5,284 bases of DNA. Origin: Gemmatimonadota bacterium (GTDB lineage Bacteria; Gemmatimonadota; Gemmatimonadetes; Gemmatimonadales; Gemmatimonadaceae). The DNA lies in NCBI GenBank assembly GCA_031127185.1, contig JARIET010000203.1, forward strand, positions 1-5,284. The letters run 5' to 3'. Positions 1 through 5,284 of the stretch are shown one piece after another (the first letter of the stretch is position 1; the number at the start of each line of letters is the position of its first letter). Made by a program: the position numbers and the translations under genes. The notes below the pieces were generated by a model. It ran no database searches. It saw only the letters and a program-made list of their open reading frames with translations, and was not told the DNA's origin.

Positions 1-426
1 ATCATGCACACGCCAGCCGGCAAGTGCGACGCCGACCAGCGGATCGAGCTGCGCCCAGCTCGGGTAGAAGTGCCCGCCGCACAGCGCGACTCGCAGCTGA
101 GCCAGATCACCGCGAACGCTGCGCGGTACGGCGCGCCGCCCCCCGACCTGAACCGAGTGCCACGCCAGTTCCCGGCATTCGATGCGGTCTTTACCGATGC
201 CGCCGGTCGCGTCTGGGTCGAGCGCTTGCGTTCGCCCGCGGCGCGCTACTTCGAAGTGTTCAGCGCGCGCGGCGTCCTCGTGGCGGAGGTCGAGTCGCCT
301 GTCACCTTCCAGGGGTATCGGCCGTTCATCATTGGTGCCGACCGTGTGATCGGCTTCATCGCGGATGCCGATGAGATCGTGCACCTGGCATCGTTCCGCA
401 TTGTGCGGGGCGGCCGCGGCGGCTGA
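1..426 (+). CDS. 3' end of a hypothetical protein, probably beta-propeller-like (5' truncated)
   Basis: The reading frame is open at the left edge: the codon before the first ATG (position 4) is a sense codon and no ribosome binding site can be seen. The true start is therefore probably upstream, and about 141 C-terminal codons are visible. The end contains a propeller-blade-like series: a strand ending FDAVFTDAAGRVWVER, then YFEVFSARGVLVAEVE, then a Gly/Asp-rich turn and a last strand group near IIGADRVIGFIADADEIVHLASF. The D-x-x-G-R-v-W-v pattern followed by a v-f-x-x-x-G turn is typical of NHL/6-bladed propeller-like secreted or lipoproteins common in Gemmatimonadota. This is pattern recognition only, with no catalytic residue to confirm a role. 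The stop is 40 bases before the toxin-antitoxin pair on the same strand. An intact small protein starting at position 4 is possible but less likely. Confidence 0.6.
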   Translation: MMHTPAGKCDADQRIELRPARVEVPAAQRDSQLSQITANAARYGAPPPDLNRVPRQFPAFDAVFTDAAGRVWVERLRSPAARYFEVFSARGVLVAEVESPVTFQGYRPFIIGADRVIGFIADADEIVHLASFRIVRGGRGG

Positions 427-454
427 GCCGTAACCCGCTTCATGCAGAAAGAAC

Positions 455-460
455 TAGATT
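455..460 (+). promoter_or_regulatory. Putative -10 element of a leaderless promoter for mntA
   Basis: TAGATT (4 of 6 matches to TATAAT, fits TANNNT) ends six bases before the ATG at 467, so transcription would start at or next to the start codon. No TTGACA-like -35 is evident about 17 bases upstream. The only purine-rich motif close to the ATG is AGG at 461-463, just three bases away, too near to act as a normal ribosome binding site. Support comes mainly from the same geometry at 1169-1174 and 5092-5097. Confidence 0.35.
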
Positions 461-466
461 AGGCAT

Positions 467-784
467 ATGGTCGCACACCGACTCACTCGCGCTGAGGTGG
501 AACTTCGCCTCAGGGACGCCCACGCCGAAATCCTCGGCTTGGGCGTTCGGCGCTTGGCGCTGTTCGGGTCGGTTCAGCGCAACGCCGCCCGGTCCGACAG
601 CGATGTGGACCTGTTGGTTGAGTTTGCGCCTGGCTTGAAGACCTTCGATCGCTTTGCCGCGCTTGGCGAACTCTTGGAGCGCCTGCTCAATCATGCGGTC
701 GAGCTAGTGACACCGGAATCACTCTCGCCGTATTTCCGCCCGTACATCCTGGCCGAGGCGAAGGATGTCGTTCGAGCCGCGTGA
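467..784 (+). CDS. mntA: MNT-type nucleotidyltransferase antitoxin (MntA family)
   Basis: A 105-residue minimal nucleotidyltransferase, a normal length for the family. The signature GS-X10-DXD is complete: G34-S35 and D46-V47-D48, the metal-binding pair, inside [21 protein letters not shown] third acidic position, usually Asp, is probably E79 in AVELVTP. In characterised MntA-HepT (type VII) pairs this enzyme transfers AMP from ATP to the tyrosine of the toxin's RX4HXY motif and so inactivates it. It acts in the cytoplasm and, unlike KNTase-type resistance enzymes, has no C-terminal substrate domain. The next gene is its HepT partner, overlapping by 20 bases in another frame, which implies co-transcription and coupled translation. 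The ATG at 467 is chosen because it gives the full N-terminal helix and sits behind a -10-like hexamer. Five TTG leucine codons in 105 suggest looser codon use than in the lipoprotein gene, where I count two in 295; this fits, weakly, a mobile module. Confidence 0.9.
   Translation: MVAHRLTRAEVELRLRDAHAEILGLGVRRLALFGSVQRNAARSDSDVDLLVEFAPGLKTFDRFAALGELLERLLNHAVELVTPESLSPYFRPYILAEAKDVVRAA
755..758 (+). promoter_or_regulatory. Ribosome binding site of hepT, inside mntA
   Basis: GAGG lies six bases before the ATG at 765, within the 3' end of the antitoxin gene, and is followed by a second purine run AAGG directly at the start. It supports ATG 765 as the real toxin start and hence the 20-base overlap with mntA. 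Confidence 0.55.
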
Positions 785-1103
785 GTATCTGCGGCACATT
801 CTGGGCGAAGCGGAGTATCTGACCCGCGCAATCATTGGAGTGTCGCGCGATGCGTTCGACCGCGACGAGACGTTGCAACGCGCGGTGGTTCGCAGTATCG
901 AAGTCATTGGCGAAGCGGCCAAGCGCGTGCCTGAAGATTGGCGAGCTAAAGCTCCGGCCGTGGAGTGGCGCCGCATCAGCAGCATGCGGGACCGCCTGAT
1001 CCATGACTATTTCGGCGTCGATCTGGATCTGGTCTGGGACGTGCTGCAGACCAAAATTCCGGCTCTCAAAGCCGAGATCGAGCGGTTGCTCAGCGCGGAA
1101 TAG
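765..1103 (+). CDS. hepT: HepT-like HEPN-domain ribonuclease toxin (DUF86)
   Basis: A 112-residue, all-helical HEPN protein of the DUF86/HepT family, full length. The active-site motif RX4HXY is intact: R75, H80 and Y82 in RDRLIHDYF. In this family Arg and His form the RNA-cleaving site of a dimer, and the Tyr is the residue AMPylated by the antitoxin. Other typical family features are the helix around [12 protein letters not shown] (residues 45-56) and the amphipathic C-terminal helix ending near E112. The known family role is an endoribonuclease that slows growth and is neutralised by its MNT partner, here the gene directly upstream. Such pairs are thought to serve in stress response, phage defence or stabilisation of the locus; which applies here cannot be told from sequence. 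The next gene is 76 bases downstream with its own putative promoter, so the toxin ends the two-gene unit. Confidence 0.9.
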   Translation: MSFEPREYLRHILGEAEYLTRAIIGVSRDAFDRDETLQRAVVRSIEVIGEAAKRVPEDWRAKAPAVEWRRISSMRDRLIHDYFGVDLDLVWDVLQTKIPALKAEIERLLSAE

Positions 1104-1168
1104 CACCCCCGGGCCCGGCCGTAACCATCTCCTAATCCAGCCGACAGCACCACCTAACGCGTATGGGG

Positions 1169-1174
1169 TACGAT
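1169..1174 (+). promoter_or_regulatory. Putative -10 element of a leaderless promoter for the lipoprotein gene
   Basis: TACGAT (4 of 6 matches to TATAAT, fits TANNNT) ends five bases before the ATG at 1180. The only other candidate signal is TGGGG at 1164-1168, eleven bases from the ATG, a poor Shine-Dalgarno match. The 76-base gap after hepT (1104-1179) also holds a tight GC palindrome, CCGGGCCCGG at 1109-1118, with no loop and no following T-run, so it is not a terminator. Confidence 0.35.
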
Positions 1175-1179
1175 CCATT

Positions 1180-2067
1180 ATGCCCCTCTCGCTTGGTTGT
1201 CGTCGCACAGCCCTCGGCGTCTCGTCAGTCCTCGCACTCACCGCCTGTGGCGGCGGCGGGCCGCCCGCGCGCATCGTCGTCGGAATCTCGGACACGGTCG
1301 TCGTCCACAGCCAGCGACCCACCGCCATCCCGGCCGAGGCGCGCGACGCTGAAGGCCTCGTCGTCGCCAAGGTGGCAATCAGCTATCGCCTCACCGGTGG
1401 CGATTCGATTCCAATGACATCTGACGGTACAGTGACCTGCACCAGGCACGCAGACGCGAAGGTCACGGCCACGGCTGGCGCACTGTCGACTGTCGCCCTC
1501 GTCCGCTGCCGCCCGATTCGCAGCATTCATATGAATGGCCCCGTGCAGTTCATCGCGGGCGACACCGCACAGCCGCTCGTCACGCAGATTGTCGGGTTGA
1601 ATGGCGAAGCTCTCGATGTCGTGGCCGGGAGCGTGGCCATTGACGACCGCGCAGTCGCCGGGGCAGAGGGGATGCGCATCACCGCACGCGAACCAGGTGC
1701 TGCGCGCGTGACGCTCACAGTCGGTGACTCCTCCGCCACTGCCGACGTGAATGTGTATGAGCCACTCGACGCGCTCGTGCGCCTGCGCCCCGAGCAGAAG
1801 TTCGTCGCCGTGCGCCTCAGCTTGCGCAGTGGCGAATACCGCCGCTGGACACTCCCCGCCGGCACCTGGATGCTGACAATGCTCCCCTACAAGGACGAGA
1901 AGCGCGGCATCCGCCTCAAGGTTGCGGGCGCGAGCTGCGTGCCGGAGCCCATCTCGCCGCGGCGCATTTCCTGCACCACCGCAGACAGCGCATACGTCAC
2001 CGTGGAGCATCCGTCCAAGACCCGCGCGCCCGAACTGGAAGGGCAGCTGCTCGTGCGGAGGATCTGA
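1180..2067 (+). CDS. Hypothetical Ig-like-domain lipoprotein
   Basis: A 295-residue exported lipoprotein of unknown function. ATG 1180 is chosen over the in-frame ATG at 1003 because the extra 59 codons would lie inside hepT, and because 1180 gives a proper lipoprotein signal: positively charged n-region (R8-R9), hydrophobic core (residues 11-20), and lipobox L20-T21-A22-C23. The mature protein would be anchored by lipid on C23, followed by a glycine linker. Residues about 30-111 form an Ig-like/BIG2-type beta domain (VVVHSQRPTAIPAEARDAEG), with C87 and C110 placed to form a disulfide. Residues about 114-193 form a second domain ending in the typical GAARVTLTVGDSSATADVNV pattern. Residues about 197-295 form a third, unassigned beta-rich domain with LPAGTW at 225-230 and a second cysteine pair, C253 and C265. 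No catalytic motif is visible. It converges with the permease operon 22 bases away, so shared function cannot be inferred from operon membership. Confidence 0.85.
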   Translation: MPLSLGCRRTALGVSSVLALTACGGGGPPARIVVGISDTVVVHSQRPTAIPAEARDAEGLVVAKVAISYRLTGGDSIPMTSDGTVTCTRHADAKVTATAGALSTVALVRCRPIRSIHMNGPVQFIAGDTAQPLVTQIVGLNGEALDVVAGSVAIDDRAVAGAEGMRITAREPGAARVTLTVGDSSATADVNVYEPLDALVRLRPEQKFVAVRLSLRSGEYRRWTLPAGTWMLTMLPYKDEKRGIRLKVAGASCVPEPISPRRISCTTADSAYVTVEHPSKTRAPELEGQLLVRRI

Positions 2068-2089
2068 CCGGCGCACCGCAGTCCGTCGC

Positions 2090-2419
2090 TCAGCCCGCAC
2101 CCGACCACTTCAGCTCCACGCCGTTCCACAGTCGCTCTCGCATCGCCCGTGTGTCGGCGAGTGCGCGCGCGCCCGCCCGGGCCACCGCGAACCTCCGCCG
2201 CGACACGCCGCCCTCCACAATGCGTCGGGAGACCAGCGCGCCTTTTGCCTCCAGCCGGTCGAGTGTGGAATACACCGCGCCAATCGCCAGGTCGCGGCCC
2301 GTTACCCGCTTGATCTCGCGTCGCACAGCCATGCCGAACGCCTCGTCACCGGTGCGCAGCACGGCCAGGAGGATCTGCTCCTCCAGCACGCCGAGGGGAA
2401 CAAGCGATGCGGTGTTCAC
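2090..2419 (-). CDS. PadR-family transcriptional regulator
   Basis: A 109-residue winged-helix repressor of the short PadR subfamily, consisting of little more than the DNA-binding domain. The early helix (GVLEEQILLAVLRTGDEAFG, residues 10-29), the recognition-helix stretch around GAVYSTLDRLEAKGALVSRR (47-66) and the wing (VEGGVSRRRFAVARAGARAL, 68-87) match the family pattern. Only a short C-terminal helix is left for dimerisation. It starts with GTG: the codon overlaps the permease stop as GTGA, and a strong GGGAGG site lies four bases upstream. PadR proteins next to ADOP permeases usually precede the permease; here the regulator follows it, so its synthesis depends on the permease transcript. 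It may repress its own operon through the inverted repeat at 5087-5099, an inference without direct proof. The gene ends 22 bases from the converging lipoprotein gene, and no intrinsic terminator is seen between them. Confidence 0.92.
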   Translation of the reverse strand: MNTASLVPLGVLEEQILLAVLRTGDEAFGMAVRREIKRVTGRDLAIGAVYSTLDRLEAKGALVSRRIVEGGVSRRRFAVARAGARALADTRAMRERLWNGVELKWSGAG

Positions 2420-5085
2420 GTTTCCTCCCGCAGCACCATGGCGGGATCAACCTGTCCTGCCCGTCGCGCGGGAATGAACGACGCCAGCAGCCCGGTCACC
2501 AGCAAGGCCAGCGTAGCGCCGCCGAACGCAACCGGGTCGGTGCCAGTGACGCCGAACAGGAATGACTGCAACAATCGCGACACGGCGAGCGTCGCGCCGG
2601 CGCCAACGATCACGCCAATCACCACGAGCGTCGCGCCCTGCGACAGGATGTGTCCGACGACGCGCGACCCGCTCAGTCCGAGCGCCACGCGAATCGCCCA
2701 GTCGCGTTTGCGGCGCGTGGCGAAATGCGCCATCACGCCGTAGATGCCCACCGCGCCGAGTGTGAGCGCGAGCGCTGAGAGAACGGCCAGCAGCGACATC
2801 ACCTGGCGTGCCGGCCCCACCGCCTCATCCATGACACGCGCCATGGTGGTCGTGCCGCGCACGGCAAATGCCGGTGCCTCACGGGCCAGCGTTTGCCTTG
2901 CTGACTCAAGCAGCGCCTCCGCGCTGGTTCCGCGTGACGCGCGAATCACGAAAGACGCGCCCACGCCGAACCCGCCTTCCACCTGGCTCCAGAGGTAATA
3001 GCGCGCCGGTGCCGCGCCGGTTCTCAGCTGCCCCTCGATCACGTCGTCCACAACGCCAATGATGCGCTGGGGCCGGGCATACATTCCACCAATCAGGCGG
3101 CCGATCGGATCCTCTCCGGGGAAGTACGTGTTCGCGAGAGAGTGGTTGACCACCACCGCGAGTTCACCGCCGGGCTGGTCGCTCGTGTCGAAGAGGCGGC
3201 CGTCCCGCAGCCGAATCCCCATCGTGGCGAAGTAGTCGAGGGTGCCGATGCGAAAAAACGTCGTGGTGCTCTGTTCATTCTCCCGGCCTACGATGGTGAT
3301 CCCGGTGCTGTTGCTGTTGCCACGCAAGGGCAGGCGCATTGCCGCCGCGGCGTGCTCAACGCCGGGCATCACACCCAGGGCGGCCACCGCCTGTTCGACC
3401 ATGGCGTTGCGTGTCGCTGCCGGTACCGTGGGAACGGCCGATGCATCGATCACTGCGATGCCCTGCGTGTCGATTCCCGGGCTGATCTCATACAGGTTGG
3501 CGACGCTGCGGACGAGCAGGGTAGCGCTCGATGCAATGATCATCGCGGTCGCCATCTGCACCACCACGAGCGCCCGTTCGGCGCGCATCCCGCCGCCGCG
3601 CACGCCGCCGGTGCGCAACCGGCTGAGCATGGCTTGCACACTGCCGTAGGCATCGCTCCGCCAAAAAGGTGCCGAGGGAATCAGCACGATGAGCAGGGCG
3701 GCGCCAACCGCCAGCGCAAGCGCTGCGGCAAACAGCGTCCAGTCCAACTGCGCATTTTCGGCCCAGGCGCCAATCGGCAGCGCTTCCGCAAGCATCCGGA
3801 AGCCACCGACCGCAAACGCGGCACCGCCCACAGCGGCCGCGAGCCCGATCAGCAGCGCCTCAACGAGGAGTGGTTGCGTGAGCCGTTGGCGGTTCGCGCC
3901 AAGTGCGGCGCGCACCGCCAGCTCCGACGCGCGGGCTTCGACCTGCCCGAGCATGAGCGCCGTCACGTTCATGCAGGCGATGAGCAGGATGAGCGCCATC
4001 GCAACCATCGAGGCCATGAGCGCTGGTCGCATCGAGCCGACGAGTTGTTCGCGTATGGACTGCACGGTCGCGTTCTTCGTCTTGTCCCATTGGACGGCGT
4101 AGGTGAACCGCTCCTTCAGCATCGTCACGAGCTGCGCCACATCGGGGGCCATCTGGTCCGGGTCCTTGCCCGGCAGCACCAGGCCGACGAGCGCGTACGA
4201 GCCGTTGCGTCCCTCGGGATTGATCGGGTGCGGCACCCACGCCCGCACGTCGGGAGAGGGGAACCAGAACCCGCGCGGCATGACGCCGATGACCGTGCGC
4301 GGTTCGCCATTGAGCAACAGTCGCGATCCGATCACCGCGGTGTCGCCCCCCAGTTCCATCCAGAGGCCATGGCTGAGGATCGTGACGGGCTCGGCACCGG
4401 GTGCGTCATCGCCGGGCCGGAACGTGTGTCCCAGGGCGGGGCGTGTTCCCAGAACGTCGAACAACTCCGCGGATGCGGCAACGCCGGACACCAGGCGCGT
4501 GGACTCACCGCTTCCCTGCATGGTGAGAGCGCGGTGTGTGTACATCGCCACCGACCGGAATCCAGGGAAGCGGTCGCGGAGGTACGCGAACTCTTGTTCG
4601 TTCCACGAGAAGTCCATCCAGAACGCCGCAACCGCGCGTTCGTTGGCATAGGGGAGCGGCTCAAACAGCACGGGGCGAGCGATCGCAAACACCGCGGCCG
4701 TGCCTCCGATGCCGAGCGCCAGGGTGAGGATGGAGAGCAGGGCATACGTCGGTCGCGCGCGCAGGCGGCGCACCGCATAGCGCGCATCGGTGAATACGTG
4801 TTTCAACACTGGCCCTCCGGGCCTGTAGGCATTTGCGATTGGCTCGAATCCGGTGCCCTCCCGCCAGAGCGTCCACGGGAGTAGTGCGCGGATCGATCCG
4901 ATTGTCTGGCCCCAGATCCACCTTCGCGCGGCGCGCTCACCCTGTTCGGCGGCGATCTCACGGCACTCGCCGACGATGTCCCCGACGATTTCGTCGCGCG
5001 CGGCCCTGGGCAGGACCATGCGGAGGAGCGCGATGGGCAGTCGGGGGATGCGCACGCGCTGTGAGGATGAGGACCGAGGCGGCAT
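2416..5085 (-). CDS. ADOP-family ABC transporter permease (MacB/FtsX type, duplicated)
   Basis: An 889-residue inner-membrane protein with two tandem MacB-like permease units and no ATP-binding domain. Residues about 14-75 form a permease-prefix domain (LPIALLRMVLP, then EIVGDIVGECREI). Unit 1 has a membrane segment at about 113-137 (LSILTLALGIGGTAAVF), a MacB periplasmic-type domain to about 345, and an FtsX domain with segments near 355-378, 405-428 and 450-470. Its coupling motif is ELAVRAALGANRQRL (388-402). Unit 2 repeats this: segment 505-526, periplasmic-type domain about 535-755, segments 760-785, 815-836 and 853-872, the matching motif DWAIRVALGLSGSRV, and the classic end IPARRAGQVDPAMVL. 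That makes eight segments, full length for the family. MacB-like proteins move substrates or force across the envelope rather than importing through a pore; the substrate and ATPase here are unknown. ATG 5085 is chosen for the complete prefix domain and the adjoining promoter. It is co-transcribed with padR. Confidence 0.92.
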   Translation of the reverse strand: MPPRSSSSQRVRIPRLPIALLRMVLPRAARDEIVGDIVGECREIAAEQGERAARRWIWGQTIGSIRALLPWTLWREGTGFEPIANAYRPGGPVLKHVFTDARYAVRRLRARPTYALLSILTLALGIGGTAAVFAIARPVLFEPLPYANERAVAAFWMDFSWNEQEFAYLRDRFPGFRSVAMYTHRALTMQGSGESTRLVSGVAASAELFDVLGTRPALGHTFRPGDDAPGAEPVTILSHGLWMELGGDTAVIGSRLLLNGEPRTVIGVMPRGFWFPSPDVRAWVPHPINPEGRNGSYALVGLVLPGKDPDQMAPDVAQLVTMLKERFTYAVQWDKTKNATVQSIREQLVGSMRPALMASMVAMALILLIACMNVTALMLGQVEARASELAVRAALGANRQRLTQPLLVEALLIGLAAAVGGAAFAVGGFRMLAEALPIGAWAENAQLDWTLFAAALALAVGAALLIVLIPSAPFWRSDAYGSVQAMLSRLRTGGVRGGGMRAERALVVVQMATAMIIASSATLLVRSVANLYEISPGIDTQGIAVIDASAVPTVPAATRNAMVEQAVAALGVMPGVEHAAAAMRLPLRGNSNSTGITIVGRENEQSTTTFFRIGTLDYFATMGIRLRDGRLFDTSDQPGGELAVVVNHSLANTYFPGEDPIGRLIGGMYARPQRIIGVVDDVIEGQLRTGAAPARYYLWSQVEGGFGVGASFVIRASRGTSAEALLESARQTLAREAPAFAVRGTTTMARVMDEAVGPARQVMSLLAVLSALALTLGAVGIYGVMAHFATRRKRDWAIRVALGLSGSRVVGHILSQGATLVVIGVIVGAGATLAVSRLLQSFLFGVTGTDPVAFGGATLALLVTGLLASFIPARRAGQVDPAMVLREET
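2424..2429 (-). promoter_or_regulatory. Ribosome binding site of padR, inside the permease gene
   Basis: Read on the minus strand the sequence is GGGAGG, then AAAC, then the GTG start. This is the best Shine-Dalgarno match in the window and settles the GTG at 2419 as the start. It lies within the last codons of the permease gene, so regulator translation is probably coupled to permease translation. Confidence 0.65.
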
Positions 5086-5086
5086 T

Positions 5087-5099
5087 TCTACATTGTAGA
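5087..5099. promoter_or_regulatory. Perfect inverted repeat, likely repressor operator of the permease-padR operon
   Basis: TCTACA-T-TGTAGA is a perfect 6+1+6 inverted repeat, ending one base before the permease ATG. Its core TACA-N-TGTA matches the published BlaI/MecI operator core; PadR operators are also dyads with related half-sites, though usually with wider spacing. It fully contains the presumed -10 hexamer, so a bound dimer would block RNA polymerase. The best local candidate repressor is the operon's own PadR protein; a BlaI/MecI-type protein encoded elsewhere is an equal alternative. Confidence 0.6.
5092..5097 (-). promoter_or_regulatory. -10 element of a leaderless promoter for the permease operon
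   Basis: On the minus strand TACAAT matches TATAAT at 5 of 6 bases and is followed by six bases and the ATG at 5085, placing the expected transcription start at the A of the start codon. No Shine-Dalgarno sequence precedes the ATG. No clear -35 is visible; the region about 17 bases upstream holds only a T-rich run (minus strand, 5113-5117). Confidence 0.5.
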
Positions 5100-5152
5100 C
5101 AGCTCGGCGCCGAAAAAGGTTGGAACGGTGTTGCTGGGGCGTTCGCTGTGCC

Positions 5153-5284
5153 TTACCGCGGCGGAGTCACGAACCGCCGCGACTGCCGTTCGTACATGTG
5201 CGCCAGCGCGAGCACGCGCGCATCGTCTCCCGGCAGGCCGACGATTGATACGCTGAGGGCCGGCATGCCGTCCGCGCCGTAGCC
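5153..5284 (-). CDS. C-terminal fragment, probable amidase-family enzyme (5' end outside window)
   Basis: The minus-strand frame is open from the right edge to a TAA at 5153-5155, giving 43 codons. It includes GYGADGMPALSVSIVGLPGD followed by DARVLALAHMYERQSRRF. The sequence D-G-M-P-x-x-x-S-x-x-x-V-G-x-P-G-D-D-A-R-x-L-x-L-A-x-x-Y-E resembles the C-terminus of amidase-signature (GatA-like) enzymes, where such a strand and helix close the fold. The catalytic Ser-Ser-Lys residues would lie outside the window, so this assignment is tentative. It is on the same strand as the permease operon and ends 67 bases before it. That gap (5086-5152) holds the promoter and operator described and no recognisable terminator hairpin with a T-run. 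Confidence 0.55.
   Translation of the reverse strand, partial: GYGADGMPALSVSIVGLPGDDARVLALAHMYERQSRRFVTPPR

Noticed and set aside
442..462. Six-codon leader-like frame (MQKELD) just before mntA
   Set aside because: Too short, no ribosome binding site, no run of regulatory codons and no alternative hairpins; chance is the simpler explanation.
1109..1118. CCGGGCCCGG after hepT as a terminator
   Set aside because: The palindrome has no loop and is not followed by a T-run, so it cannot form a standard intrinsic terminator.
1003..1179. Upstream in-frame extension of the lipoprotein gene from an ATG at 1003
   Set aside because: It lies mostly inside hepT, encodes no plausible domain, and would bury the lipoprotein signal peptide 60 residues into the protein.
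687..1370. 227-codon minus-strand frame across hepT and the lipoprotein start
   Set aside because: It is antisense to the HEPN toxin with its intact motif and shows no domain features of its own.
2068..2089. Bidirectional terminator between the converging lipoprotein and padR genes
   Set aside because: The 22 bases show no stem-loop of useful length and no T-run on either strand; termination there must be Rho-dependent or lie within the coding ends.
1225..2100. 291-codon minus-strand frame opposite the lipoprotein gene
   Set aside because: Low-complexity composition, no ribosome binding site, and it overlaps a gene with a clear lipoprotein signal and beta domains; it also runs into padR.
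3142..4884. 580-codon open frame on the plus strand, antisense to the permease gene
   Set aside because: Its translation is rich in Arg, His, Gly and Gln with no hydrophobic core or domain pattern, while the minus strand encodes an unbroken, well-recognised permease. Long antisense frames are expected in high-GC genes.

Overview
The window is about two-thirds G+C, tightly packed, and reads as chromosomal DNA of a Gemmatimonadota (or less likely Acidobacteriota) bacterium. The main reason is an 889-residue MacB/FtsX-type permease with two permease units, no ATPase, and an N-terminal prefix domain. This is the ADOP architecture, which is expanded in those phyla and usually paired with a PadR regulator. 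The small Ig-like lipoprotein and the end of a propeller-like protein also fit. The phylum is inferred; no rRNA or marker gene is present.

Layout, left to right. (1) 1-426 (+): 3' end of a gene that begins upstream, probably the last part of a beta-propeller-type protein. (2) 467-1103 (+): a complete MNT-HepT (MntA-HepT, type VII) toxin-antitoxin pair. The nucleotidyltransferase antitoxin comes first and overlaps the HEPN ribonuclease toxin by 20 bases, and both catalytic motifs are intact. (3) 1180-2067 (+): a 295-residue secreted lipoprotein with two Ig-like beta domains and a C-terminal beta domain, function unknown. (4) 2090-5085 (-): a two-gene operon of the ADOP permease followed by a PadR-type regulator, joined by a 4-base GTGA overlap. 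It converges on the lipoprotein gene with only 22 bases between them. (5) 5153-5284 (-): the last 43 codons of a gene running in from the right, probably an amidase-family enzyme.

The regulatory layout is the most informative part. Each of the three genes that begins a transcription unit (467, 1180, 5085) has a TANNNT hexamer ending 5 or 6 bases before its ATG and no good Shine-Dalgarno site. That is the geometry of leaderless mRNAs. The two operon-internal genes (hepT, padR) instead have clear Shine-Dalgarno sequences. In front of the permease, a perfect 13-base inverted repeat of TACA-N-TGTA type (5087-5099) contains the presumed -10 hexamer. It looks like a repressor operator; the candidate repressors are the PadR protein made from the same operon or a BlaI/MecI-type protein encoded elsewhere.

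The parts are mostly known families. I see no clearly new multi-gene system. The points worth following up are the leaderless promoter pattern, the operator, and the reversed permease-then-regulator order. There is no gene-free stretch over 300 bases, and I found no tRNA, rRNA, CRISPR array, insertion sequence or convincing intrinsic terminator.
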